Shown one piece after another: positions 13,340 to 24,348 of a DNA stretch of 64,000 nt. How positions within the stretch are numbered: position 1 is the first letter of the stretch; each line of letters starts with the position of its first letter. Source of the stretch: Smittia aterrima (lineage: Eukaryota; Arthropoda; Insecta; Diptera; Chironomidae). Below the pieces are notes generated by a model that was not told the DNA's origin, searched no databases, and worked only from the letters and a program-made list of their open reading frames with translations. The position numbers and the translations under genes are program-made. The stretch lies in NCBI GenBank assembly GCA_033063855.1, contig CP093829.1:17701537-17765536 (forward strand), given 5' to 3'.

Positions 13340-14697
13340 TGTTAAGCTTTCTGTTTTGTTAATGGAGTCATAGCGGAAATATTCAACGCGAATACCCTTA
13401 AGCCGACATAAATTGTCATCGCTTTCTCACATGACAAAAGGAAATTCTACTTCCTGTTCGAATCAGAAATTTATTTCACAATTTCCACGAAAACTTTTTG
13501 CAACCAACTCACTTCAAGCATTCAATGTAACTGAAAAGAATTGAAGAGAGATGTGAGGAACCTTCACAAACACTTTCCAGTTTTCCATTACAATCTCACG
13601 TGCTTTTCGTCCAATGCAATAACAAAATGTTTCAACAGATGCTTTGCCCGCATAAAGTCACATTAAATAAATTCCATTAAAAGTTTTTTTGCTTTCTCAT
13701 TTCGTTTCATAACCTTTCCTGGAGCGAAATGTGACAGGAAAGCAACCGGAACCGTCTTTCAGCACGAACAGGATCGAGAACAGATTTATTTTCTTAATCA
13801 GAGCAGATTTCAGATTGTAACAAAGCGACCAAAGCAAACATAAATCATTGATCAATGTAAACAAATATCTGAGACGCATAAAATAAACTTTATGGACATA
13901 TAGTCTCGACTAAGCTCCGAGTGCAGTCGATAAGCGTTCGCTGGAGAAGAACTTCATATAGGTCAGCAAATAAATTTACTTCTCCCACTCCTGTCTCTTA
14001 CATTCGATACGAAACAAGAGACAAATTGATTGTAAATAGAAATCAATTAGCTTCGACTGTCCAGGAAAATTGTTTGATTAACTGCACAGATTTCGGATAT
14101 TGAATTCCTTCATCTTGATTTATTGTGAGCTCCTCGCGGTTTTCATGATAAATGATAAAGCGTCGAAAGTTTCTGTTGAAGAAAAGTTTGATTAAAACAT
14201 TTAAAGGATTCGCATTTTAACGTAAAAGCTTTCATTTGAAATTTTCATATTTCTTCAAAAAGCTCTTCTCCCCACCAAAGAAACTTTGGAGTCTGCGCAC
14301 AACGAATTCATCTCCCTACCATCAAAAGCTTTTCCAAATCAAAAAACTTCCACGAAAAGCTCTTCAAGGAAATCATTTTCCTTATTACTATTGTCGCTTT
14401 TCAAACTTAGTTCCGCTTCAAACGCCGGCAAGACAAGTCGAAAAAGAAAAGCTTCGCGAGTCTCTTTGTCAGCGAAACTGTTTCTTTGTTCAACCGTTCA
14501 AACGTTAATCAAGTAGACGAAGAAAGACTTTACGATCGAAATAAGTTTTGTCTCATAAAACTGTGAATTGGATAATTAAATTCGTGTGGACACTGGAAGT
14601 TGTGTAAAGCATTGAGTGCGAAATAAAAATCCGTAATTGGAAAATTCTTTATAGTTCCCACGTTCGCTCCAGGACTATGTCACGTCAATAGACGACG
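13340..14697. other. Head-to-head promoter region of the tetraspan pair
   Basis: About 1.36 kb between two divergent paralogous start codons. It must contain both promoters. No coding sequence is recognised; open frames here (for example 14236-14508) are rich in Lys, Phe and Ser and start without a convincing gene context. Confidence 0.6.
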
Positions 14698-16170
14698 ATG
14701 GCAATCATTCAGTCGTGTTGCTTTTGGAAGTCGTTGAGGAAAGGATGCTTCGCTAGTGCTCTGTACACATTTGTGAGTGTCGTTGAATAAAATAAAAATA
14801 AATGTTTCATGATAGAAATATTTTTGTGCAAACAAAAAATGAAAGAAAAGAAAGCAAAAGTGAAATTGAAAGAATCTTTTTCCTCAGACATGCACTCGAA
14901 ACTTGTGTTCTTCTCTTTCAGATATATTTTTCCATATCAAGCATTTCGATCTCACTTTACCTTTACGACGAGCGAGATTACTTGACAGGGAAAACCGAGA
15001 AGCCAACGAGTAAAAGCTTTTTGGGAGCGTCGCCTTGTAAGTTTAAGTTTACAATAATTTGGAAAGCTCCCGAGACGAAAAAGGAAAATTTTAATTTTCT
15101 CTTCATTCAATTACGTAGCAAATGTTTTGTTCAGCATGTTAATACTTGGTTGTGCGATTCTCGGATCATTGTCGTCAGTTCTTGTTTTAATCGGTTTGAG
15201 AAAGGACCAGCGAGAGTTCCTTGTTCCTTGGATTCTCGTGATGATTGCCGATACACTCATCACGATTCTCCACATTTTGTACTGCGTCATCTTTGGCACA
15301 TTGAAGTTCGAGCCACTAACCGGAACGCTCTTCACAATCGTTTTTTTCATCATTTGTCTCAATGTAAGATCCCCAAAGTGGAAAACTTTTTTCCGATAAG
15401 CTCGCTTGATTTAAAGTCGTCTCGATTACGATTTTTCAGATCTACTGCCTTGTTTGTATCGTGTCTCAGTATCAAGAGTACAAAATTGGTCGGGGAATCA
15501 CAAGCAACCATTATATCATCGTAAGTTCAAGTTACAAACGAAAGCGGAAACTTTAAACAGCCATCAATCAACAGAAACGATTTTCTCTTTCTTCCATTTT
15601 GCTGCTGCTTCGTCAATCGATAGAGTAATGGAGTCTCACATTACAAAGCGCCCGAAAAGTCGTGCATCGTTTTACATCAATCAAAGACCAGTCCGATGAA
15701 CAATGGACACACCAACTTCACGCTCATTCAAGAGTCGCAGAGGAACGGAAGTGCAAGTAAGTGCTTAATCATCTTAGCTTGATTGATCTCTTTTTTAAGA
15801 CGCAGAAAGTTTCTTTCCTAAGTATGTACGAATGTAATTTGGTTTGGCGAACTGCCACAGAAGCAATTCGCTACGAACAATTTATTCATGAACCTCCCCA
15901 TGTCTACACTTGAAGCTAAATTATTTTTTGTCATTTATTCTTCCCCCGCTTCCTTCTCTTGATTTCGTCTGATGGATGTTGCTATCTGATCTCGTAGATG
16001 TTGCCATTAAGTCACCCTTCCAACGTAGAAAGCCAAAGAACGCAATTTCGTTGAAAAAGCAAGTTAAATTTACAGATGAGTTGAAGTGCGGCCAAGACGC
16101 TATGAGGAGTGATGATGATGTGGATGGACAAAAAGTTTTTTCCGACAATGATCCTTTGCAAGGTCTGTAG
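14698..16170 (+). CDS. Four-pass membrane protein, DUF4728-like, paralogue 2
   Basis: Exons 14698-14772, 14922-15036, 15119-15363, 15440-15520 and 15687-15756, then a last exon at 15998-16170 (252 residues) or alternatively 15800-15837 (207 residues). The start MAIIQSCCFWKSLRKGCFAS aligns with paralogue 1 residue for residue. Exon lengths 75, 115, 245 and 81 match paralogue 1 (75, 115, 182+63, 81), so the pair arose by inverted duplication followed by gain or loss of one intron. Four membrane helices include FSMLILGCAILGSLSSVLVL and FLVPWILVMIADTLITILHI. The conserved YDERDYLTG and VSQYQEYKIGRG flank helices as in paralogue 1. The longer tail is basic then acidic (QRRKPKNAISLKKQVKFTDE) and looks cytoplasmic. 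Likely a membrane scaffold of epithelial junctions or a related role, by family only. Confidence 0.82.
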
Positions 16171-17146
16171 AGGAAAATTTAATTAAATTATTTTGGCTTC
16201 ATGATTAATCAATTAAAGAGGCTAACCAGAAGTTACTTTCGCTCTCAACAGTTTGAGCTTTTTGCGGAATCGAAAAAAGAGATTGTGAAGTGGAACAGAC
16301 CAACCATCTGATATCAAATTACCAAGAGCAATTAAAAAGCACAGACACATTGAAGGGGAGAATTCACTAATCACGTCACAATTATGACGGTTTATCATTT
16401 AATCTCCGTTGACTTCTCTTATCTACCTTGCACTTGAATCATTAACCAAAACCACGCACAGAACAGACCAAACTTCCTCAAGCAGTGACGCCATTAATGA
16501 ATGAAAATCACGAAGTTTTCAGTTAGTTTTAAGCAGTTGCAACATGAATCTCAAACCATAATGAAACAAATGCTGTAATTTAAACGAATTTTAATGATTC
16601 TTGGAATCTCACATAATTAGGATTTTACGAAACTTCATTAAAATTATGAAGGTTGGATTTTAAAAAGTAGCGCTTTGTATGTGACGTTTTTTTTTTGATT
16701 TAAAATGTTTGATTTAAGGAATTCAGCTCAAAATTTTGTTTTGCATTTGCTATGAGCTACACTTAAAATTATTTTGTAAGCTCTTTCGAATGTTATTTTG
16801 TTGAAGCGTCTGTGATAAACATTTAAAATTGAAAATTTCGAGAAACTGTAGACGGAATATTTTTGTACGACTGATGACGAAAAACAAATGAATTAGCAAA
16901 AGTTTAGTCAGACGAAGTTGCTATAAAAGCATTTTCTTTCAATAAAAAAGTAAAACTTTGTAAAAGTGAGAGATTTATGAGTTTTTTTTATTTTCGATTT
17001 CAGAAATGTTTTCTATCTCGAACGAAGCCCACACAATCATTGCTTGTATTCGCCTGTTATGACAGCATCCAATAGCTTCTGTAGCTTCCGAACTTTAGCG
17101 ATTTTGCCAAAAAGTTTCAAAGTTAACTTAAATTTCGTCTCCGGGG
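16171..17146. other. Intergenic region, no gene seen
   Basis: AT-rich DNA between the convergent 3' ends of tetraspan paralogue 2 and the DUF1091 gene. Poly-T runs near 16690 and 16985. Nothing coding is recognised. Confidence 0.6.
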
Positions 17147-17760
17147 CTAAGCGAGGTAATTGGATGCTTGATATTTTACAGTTTTTGATACGGAATCGAC
17201 TCTAGAAGAGAGAAAAACGCGTGAGGTGATTTTCAGAGAGTCGGTAAATGGTTTTACAATTCCTGTGGGGCACGACAGCTGAGCTTCATTTGGATCAACA
17301 TTGCTGAATAAAAGGTCGAGGAATTTCTTTAAAATCATGTTGTTAGCGATTCCTTCATTAAATCGACAAATATCTACAGCACCAGACAATACTGAGAGCT
17401 GGTAGTTCATATCGTAGCGATCTTTCGGAATGTCGAATGACGAAATCAACTGAGAATGAAAATATTTGAGTTATAGATGGAAGACTTCGAAGTTTATTCA
17501 CCTTCAGTTGAGTAAACGAAATGAGACCGTCAAATGTTATATTCAGACCCAAATCATTTCTCTTGTTGTTGTCTTGAACGTTAACAATCAAAAACTTTTT
17601 GTCGCACGTGTAATTGTAATTGACTGATTTGATTACACATTTTTCCTAAAAGAATAGGATTTGATGTATCAAGAATTTATTGATTAACGATTTCATGACA
17701 GACCTGCACTGATCCATGAAACTGAATCAAAGCGACCGCAAACAACAAAAACACTTCCAT
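17147..17760 (-). CDS. Secreted DUF1091-family protein
   Basis: Three exons: 17704-17760, 17502-17645 and 17147-17449 (167 residues). Exon 1 encodes a signal peptide, MEVFLLFAVALIQFHGSVQ. The mature part has cysteines in ECVI-like EKCVIKS and NYTCDKK, then the family hallmark AVDICRFNEG ... NNMILKKFLDLLFSN ... QLSCPTG. DUF1091 is a large, fast-evolving insect family of small secreted proteins distantly related to MD-2/GM2A-type lipid-binding folds; members are often expressed in chemosensory or reproductive tissue. Its function here is unknown. The gene abuts the left CFAP251 arm: the inverted duplication ends roughly 100 nt upstream of this ATG, so part of its upstream DNA is duplicated at 28.2-28.5 kb without the coding sequence. 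Confidence 0.8.
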
Positions 17761-18310
17761 TTCTGAATCCAAAAACAATTCTAAGCTCGTGAGAGGGAAA
17801 CAAATTATTACATCTGCCAGATATTGTCGACGATTAGAAAATAATTCGTTTGAGTTATTTAGCATAAACAACTGACATTGAAACTCGACGCGTGGCAACG
17901 TTGAAGCAAAACAGGGGACAGATGTTGATCTGTTATCATCGTCAGATGAGTTTTCCGACACACGACAAGAGCGTCGTTGGGTGATGTTTGACTTCCATAA
18001 TTCCCAAGTCTGCCATTTCAATCAACAGAAAAAAGAAAAAAGAAAAGGCAAACGAAGTGTCTGATGTGTTGAAGTTTAAAAGTCGACGCAGGAAAAGAAA
18101 TTTTCAAGGTTGAAAGCTCCCGAGAGCTTAAAGCTTTTGTTTCGCTTTTTTTGTCCTTCGAAGGAATTCCACTCGGTTTAATAAACGCAAACTCTTTGAG
18201 CGAAACTTTTATGCTTGTGCAGCTGCAATTACGAGAAAAATAGAAAAAAACGTTTAAGGAATTTCCCAGTTTATTGGTTGAATGTATAAAGCATGCGAAT
18301 AAAAGAAAAA

Positions 18311-21300
18311 TTATCCAAAGCTGCTGATCTTTGAAATCCGATGAATGAATTCTTTTAAAGAAATTTCTTCGCTGCTTGAGAAAAATTGTTTCAACTGAAT
18401 TTCCGCATCTTTCACTTCGATTTTCTCTCCTGATTCTGTAAGCATCGCCACCAATCGAGATTTGTTGATGATGATGTCCGCCGAATCCGCTTCCGGTGAA
18501 GAAGCAAATAAACTTCTTAACGCCAACTCAAGGGAATTTTGCTGCGATCCATTGAATGACGCATGCGAGTGATTGACGTAGAGCTTAACAAGATCCTCGA
18601 AAGGAATTTTCCTCCTTCCATCAATTTCCAGTTCGTGATGTAAACATTCTATTTCGTAGTCCGATGGATAGAATCCCAAAGCTCTCATGAAGTCAGGAAC
18701 ATCGCTTATATCAAGTCCTTCTTTAACCTGCAATCGAATCATTTCAGATATCATTCAATTGTTCTTCAGAAGAGAGCTTTACCGTTCGAGCATCGAGTGT
18801 GTTCTTGTTTGTAATCAACAACATGTAGAAAAACAGATTTTGCATTTGTTGAAAGAAAAATCCAAACTTGCCGCCAGGAAGTAAATCGCAAAAAGGCTTC
18901 AACCATGCACCGCCTTCTTCCAAGTGATCGAAGAGCGGACTAAAAGGAAATGAAAGAAAATCTCAACGAGAAAAACGAAGAAAAGTCTTTTGTTACCGAG
19001 AATTAATGTTCCACATGAACAACGAGTGACATTTGTTGCCGATGGTGAACAACAGTCGTCGATTGAAATCTGATTTCACGTTTCTCACGCCGTTCGAGTG
19101 GCCAACGACGCCTAAACTCCGAAATGGATTGCCATCGATTGGCAACGCGTAGAGACAAATGTGTTTGCTAGTTGTGAAAATAAAAAACTTTGAGTGGAGC
19201 GTGGGACCAAATGAAGCACTCGCATCCTGTTTGAAGAGATAAAGCAGTAAACAGATGAGTTATGGCACGAAAGAAAGCTTAATGGGACTTTCGACCCAAC
19301 ATTCTTTCATTGGAAATCCATTTGCATTGCGGTTTCATAAATTTACTCACGAAACGCTCCACGTACGAATCATAAATCGGTCCCAAGAATGTCGCCAGAA
19401 TCTCAAACGTATTCTTATCAAATAATTTGAATTTCATCTTCGTGTCTGCTATCAGAAGTTGATCTTCGCCTTTCTTGTTGTTGTGAATTAAGGTCATTGA
19501 CACGGGAAGAGAAGTTTGGAAGATCCTTTTGACGAAAGTTATCGACAAACTCCGAGACAGTCTCATCGATTCTGTCAAGTCATACTCAACAATTTGCTGT
19601 CGAGAACAAAGATGAGAAACAATCCAGAATGGCATGGCAAAAACTTACTCGGTCTTGAGCCAAAGAAATCAAACGTGGACAAAGTAAATTCGAGGAAGAA
19701 ACTTTAGTTGAAGCAGCAGGAATGAAAAGAATATCACAAATTGCTTTCGTGTGGTACCGAACTCGACCTAAGAGTCTCCATTCCTCTCCAGGTTCTTCAA
19801 GATGCAATAAGCTAACAACTGATGCTGAATCCTTTGAATATAAATATTTCTTCTAAGAAGTAATGTAAAACAAGAATTTTAGAGCGACAATCGGTTGATG
19901 ATTTAAGTGAATGCATTTAAGTTCATGCAAAACGTTTGGATCGAGCAAAACCAAGGAACCAATCGACAAACAACAAACCAAATGAAATCCGTCAGGCGAA
20001 AATGAGATTACAGAGATATGTGGAGTTCTGATGGTTTCAGTGTCGGAAGTTGAACTTTTACGCTTTCGAAGCTTCAATCGATTTTCCACAATCTGCGTTT
20101 TCCTTTCGAAGTCGTAAATGAAAATTCTTCCCGAATAGTTACCGCAACAAATCAAATTACGATTCAGCGGATGAAAATCGATTGCGGTGATGAAATCATC
20201 TGATTTGTAGAATATTCTATTGAACTTCATTTGAGAAACGTTGACTGAGAAAATGTCGCTTCTGGTTTCTGTGGAAGATATCAAGCAAAAGGTTTCAAGT
20301 TTATAAATGTTACAGTGAAGATTCTTACGAACGAAAAAGTCTCGGATGGAAATTGCTTTGATTACAGAAGCATCGTCCTCGTCTCCTTCAAGTGTTTCAA
20401 GTTTCTTCTTCAAATCAAACGAAATCGAAACTATCGAATCAATTGAATCATGCGAAGGACACCAGAAAAGAATTTTCAATTCCTTGTCATAGAATCGAAT
20501 CTGACCAAGTGAGTCACAGATCATTACAAATCCATCGATCGATGAAATAACGTGAAGTGAATTCTCCGAGAGTTTCACGCTCTTGATGAATTCCTTCTTG
20601 AAATTTGATGAGGCAATATCACTTTCCACGTCCTCGGTCAATGAGATCACATCACTCCAAACGACGACACTTCCACAAGTGGTAATTGACATAGCTTTGT
20701 GTGAACTCTCGATAAAAATCGCATCCGTGAATTGAAAATTGATGGAAATGGCACGAGCCGGAAAGTGCCGTTGCAATTGTTGATGTTTTCTGTCCTGAAA
20801 ACGATTGACATGAACTCTCATCACTTTTTATCGATAATTGGCACGTTCTCTTCTCACCCATTGACCGAATGCGATTCCATTTTTGGTCGTCACGATGAAC
20901 ATTGAAGCACAACTTTCATCAGAACTAAAGCGAATATTTTCAACTTCGTCATATTTCGATGGAAGCTCAAATGAATCTGAAAGCAAACGTTTAAAGATCG
21001 AAAACTTAAAACAAACTTTCATTACCATTTGAAGTTTCTGCTGAATTAAACGACCACTGCCAAAGTTTAATGTAACTTCCTTTGCCATCTGATGATGTCA
21101 AAATATTTCTACCGTCTACACTCAAGGCGACTTTTGTGAGTTTTCTTTGATGTTCTCGACTATAAGGCTCGTAAATTGTTCGAACTGGATGTAGAAACTT
21201 GCTAAGTTTGAATATAAAAAGGAAAGAAGTATTTTATTTCAGCAATTGGCAATTGCTAACCTTGCTAGTGAAGTATCCCAAACATTTATGATTCCACTTA

Positions 21301-21733
21301 TATCAGCTGACACAATGAACCGACCTGTTGCATCAGTTTCCAAAACAAAAACTTCGCTCTCCTTGGAAACGAAACAAAAATTCAGAATTCCAAGAATTTG
21401 CAAAACATAACTGAACACTTACATGACCCACAAAACTCTGCATTGAGTTGTCATCGCAACGAAATATTTGAAAAGCGTGACCAGAAGTCACTGCGAATAT
21501 TTTTGAAGACGATTCTGCTGTCAAGTTAATCAAACGAACGTCAGAGTTGAAGCCGAAAATCCATTCAAGTTTCTACAAAGAAAGAAAATCTTCACAAACT
21601 TTCTCGTCAATGAGACAATGAATGAACTCACAATCGGAGAACTTTTTACAAACGGATCTTCTTCATTTTCATCGGCTTTAATTTCCGCTTCCAATGAGTT
21701 CGCATTGTCACTTTCAATTTTGACTTCTTTCAT
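18311..21733 (-). pseudogene. Cfap251: CFAP251 (WDR66), left copy, probably inactivated
   Basis: This is the mirror image of the right-hand CFAP251 gene, with the same 12-exon plan. ATG at 21733, stop at 18311. All but one exon are open and their splice sites are kept; the encoded protein differs from the right copy only by scattered substitutions (for example HFPAR versus HYPAR, VCCLS versus VCGLS). The break is in exon 7: 45 bp are missing at about 19872, which removes the last codons (SPDSSFISIY) and the GT donor. Translation then runs into the former intron and stops after ALKFLFYITS. The deletion is flanked by a TTCT microhomology still present in the right copy. Using the only nearby GT would shift frame. 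A truncated product lacking the second half of the WD repeats and the EF-hand-like C-terminus is possible, but a decaying duplicate is the simplest reading. Confidence 0.85.
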
Positions 21734-21812
21734 CTTCTTCACTGACCGAAAAATTTGAGAAATTTCTTACCAAAAAAGAATTTTTCGTTTGTAATGGAAT
21801 TTCTAAACTTTT

Positions 21813-21827
21813 GTTATTTAAAATAAC
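21813..21827 (-). promoter_or_regulatory. RFX X-box-like palindrome, left CFAP251 copy
   Basis: GTTATTTAAAATAAC fits the RFX consensus RYYNYY-N(1-3)-RRNRAC (GTTATT-TTA-AATAAC on the gene strand) and lies 80 bp upstream of the ATG. RFX factors control ciliary genes, which suits the product. Confidence 0.5.
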
Positions 21828-24254
21828 AAAGCTGCGGCTGGAAAAAGTTGTCATGGCTTTCAGTGCAGCCTTCCAAAGCTCCATTGTTGTGTCTGCCCTA
21901 AATTTTTTCCTTCGTTGTTTCTGCCGCGTTAGGAATCAAAACAAATTCCATAAATATTAACAGCTCTGCGTTGAGCTCGTGGGTTCGTTTATGAATTAAT
22001 GACTTGCATGTAGATACTCCCACGTGCCGTCAAATGTTTACGGAGTTTGTTAAAGTCAGCAAAGAATTTAATTTCATTCGATGTAACATTCGAAAAGCTT
22101 CAGTATCAACTGAAGCTATCTCCGACGACCTTGAGACATTTTCTAAGGAGAGCAGAAAGTGAAACTGTTGCATACTTTGCGAGAACTGATAATGCACCAC
22201 CCTGAGCTTGCTCTACTTTCTCCTCTACCAGTAGATGACGGTTGAGCGATGTATTGAGGGCACCTTCACTTACAGAAAAAGCATTGAACAAAATGCTCGG
22301 TTAAGAAGTGCATTAAGAGAATTTTTGATTCTTATTACTTTCCTTGCCAAACCGAGCATAATGCAATCAAGAAAGTTTTACGACACAAACATGAAGAAGT
22401 CGGAATGATTAACGTGGCTTGAGATTCATTTCCAGTTAATCCTTGAGCAAGGATTATTCAAAGAAGACGAGACTGTCTGCATTGCAAAGAAATTCGTTGC
22501 AATAAAGTAAAATCAATCTTGCAATTTATTTTACGATAATCTTTCTCAGTCAGAAAAAATCTTGCATAGAGTTCGGAAATTGATTTGGAAGTCGCTCTTC
22601 AGTCTCGCGAAGCTATTAATTTTCATGACATTGCTGTTTCAGATTTTCACGCTTAAATGAAGCTGTGAGTTGTGGAATCCTCCGTTTAGAGGAAAGAGAA
22701 AGCTCATTCAATATGACTGAAGCGTAGCCAATCGATTAGAGTCGTCAGTAGATTTTCTCAATGCTTCTTAATGAATTTTCCGAAAGGAGAAATTCCAATT
22801 CCACAAATTCATAGCTTCTCATAAAGATAATTCAATTATGTTAATGGCTGGAAAAAAAAGTCGCAACTTAAAACTTTCTCAATTTATCTCGTCTTTGAGA
22901 TGAATTCCGTCATCACAAAAGCTCTTTGATGACAACAGAGCGAACATAAATCAAATGCAACAAAAGAACAATCAGACCAATAAATGAGAAATCGCTTTCT
23001 CGCTGAGACTCTTAGCCTAATAATAGAAAATCCCATTTTCTCTCTCAAGAATTCGAAAAAAAATTTAAACTTAATGAAGCTTAAAATTCTTATCTGGAAA
23101 ACGATTTTCCATTAAATTATTTTCTTTATTTCAAGAAGATTCCTAGAAGAATACATAAATCGTTGTTCTCGTCTTTTCTTTTCCAATTAATTTCAATTGG
23201 TTAAAGTTGATATGAATAAACTTTACAGACTTAGTGCTTATGCAAAAGCTCATGTCCGATAAATATTTTGATTAGGTAAATGCAATGGCCATTCATAACT
23301 CTTCAGTTGAATTAAACAAATACTGGTTTGTTGAGTTTAGCTTACACCTGAAGGTTGCCACGGAAACAAACGTTTCCTAAGGTCAATTTGTTGGTAACAG
23401 TTTAAGGCGAAAAGGGACCGCAAATAAATTCAATCGAAGTTTTAATGCGAAAACTTTTTCTTATCCCTTTTGAAATTAAGAATGATATAAGGGACAGCTG
23501 CTGCCATGTTTACGTAAGAGCGTGTCACGTCTTTCCGTCGTAAAATAATTTCCCGTGAAAAGTAAACAACTTGTCAGGTGTCAACGAACGGATCTCTCGA
23601 GTGGTGGATCTTTTCAGGGACCGACGAATAATCCGAGCGAAGAATTGTTTAAAACATTTCTGAGTCGCATTAATCACTTTGGAGGATATTAAACATTTGC
23701 AAGATCTGGTCTGCACGTTGAAAACTTTTATAAAGCAAATATTGAACCTTTTTGTCTCATTCACTAAGATTTAATTGAAATGTCGATGAATTAATTAAAA
23801 GGATGTTGTTTGTTAAATTTGTCCAACAACTAAGTAAGTAATTGAAAGTGCTGACGACGAAAATCTCCTTTAAAGCTCCTTAGCAACGTCTTCCTCTTAT
23901 TCCTGATAAGCTTTGTGAAAGTCTGTTGGCTTAATAAAATAATTCAGCTCGAGATAAAGATTCTCGAGGAATTAAATTAAAATTGCTTTTCATTGAGAGG
24001 CGACAGTTTGAGACAGAAAAATTCCTTTAGAGAAAACCTTGTTAATTAAGTTTCCATTTGATCATCAAATCAAAAAATAAATAAATGGCGAAGCATTTTC
24101 AATGTCGAATTGACTTTTGAAGTCTCCTCGCTCAAATATATCGAAACCTTTTTGAATCTTTTCAAGCAGTTCACAGGAATTTTCATGAATTAAACTTTTC
24201 AAACTTCAAACGAAATTTTGTTTCTCGCATGGCAACCTTTTCTCCGTTGGCGTT

Positions 24255-24269
24255 GTTATTTGAAATAAC
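24255..24269 (+). promoter_or_regulatory. RFX X-box-like palindrome, right CFAP251 copy
   Basis: GTTATTTGAAATAAC, a near-perfect inverted repeat matching RYYNYY-N3-RRNRAC, 80 bp before the ATG at 24349. It is retained in both arms while sequence just upstream of it has drifted. Confidence 0.5.
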
Positions 24270-24348
24270 AAAAGTTTAAAAATTCCATTACAAACGAAAA
24301 ATTCTTTTTTGGTAAGAAATTTCTTAAATTTTTCGGTCAGTGAAGAAG

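Larger units (their letters stand above)
17866..21860 (-). repeat. Left arm of the CFAP251 inverted duplication
   Basis: This roughly 4.0 kb arm matches 24230-28476 in reverse complement. Matching is almost complete over the 12 coding exons and most introns and decays at both ends: at the inner end after the X-box-like palindrome, at the outer end after sequence complementary to GTTTCAATGTCA. Relative to the right arm it lacks a 45-bp piece near 19872 and an approximately 154-bp piece after the stop codon. Confidence 0.92.
21734..24348. other. Spacer between the two CFAP251 copies
   Basis: About 2.6 kb between the two divergent ATGs, of which roughly 2.37 kb is unique spacer. No gene is recognised. 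It contains a 10-bp inverted repeat ATGCTCGGTT (22293-22302) / AACCGAGCAT (22350-22359). The outer ends hold the X-box-like palindromes of each arm. Confidence 0.65.

Noticed and set aside
14236..14516. Two overlapping short open frames before the tetraspan gene
   Set aside because: Biased Lys/Phe/Ser composition, no domain, and they lie in the divergent promoter region.
14802..15524. 240-residue plus-strand open frame
   Set aside because: It runs across introns and out of frame over the tetraspan exons; the exon-by-exon match to paralogue 1 gives a different, conserved frame.
18000..18310. Possible extra small gene in the CFAP251 arm edge (short ATG frame reading MADLGIMEV)
   Set aside because: The frame ends after about 25 codons and is not kept intact in the other arm; better explained as flanking non-coding DNA.
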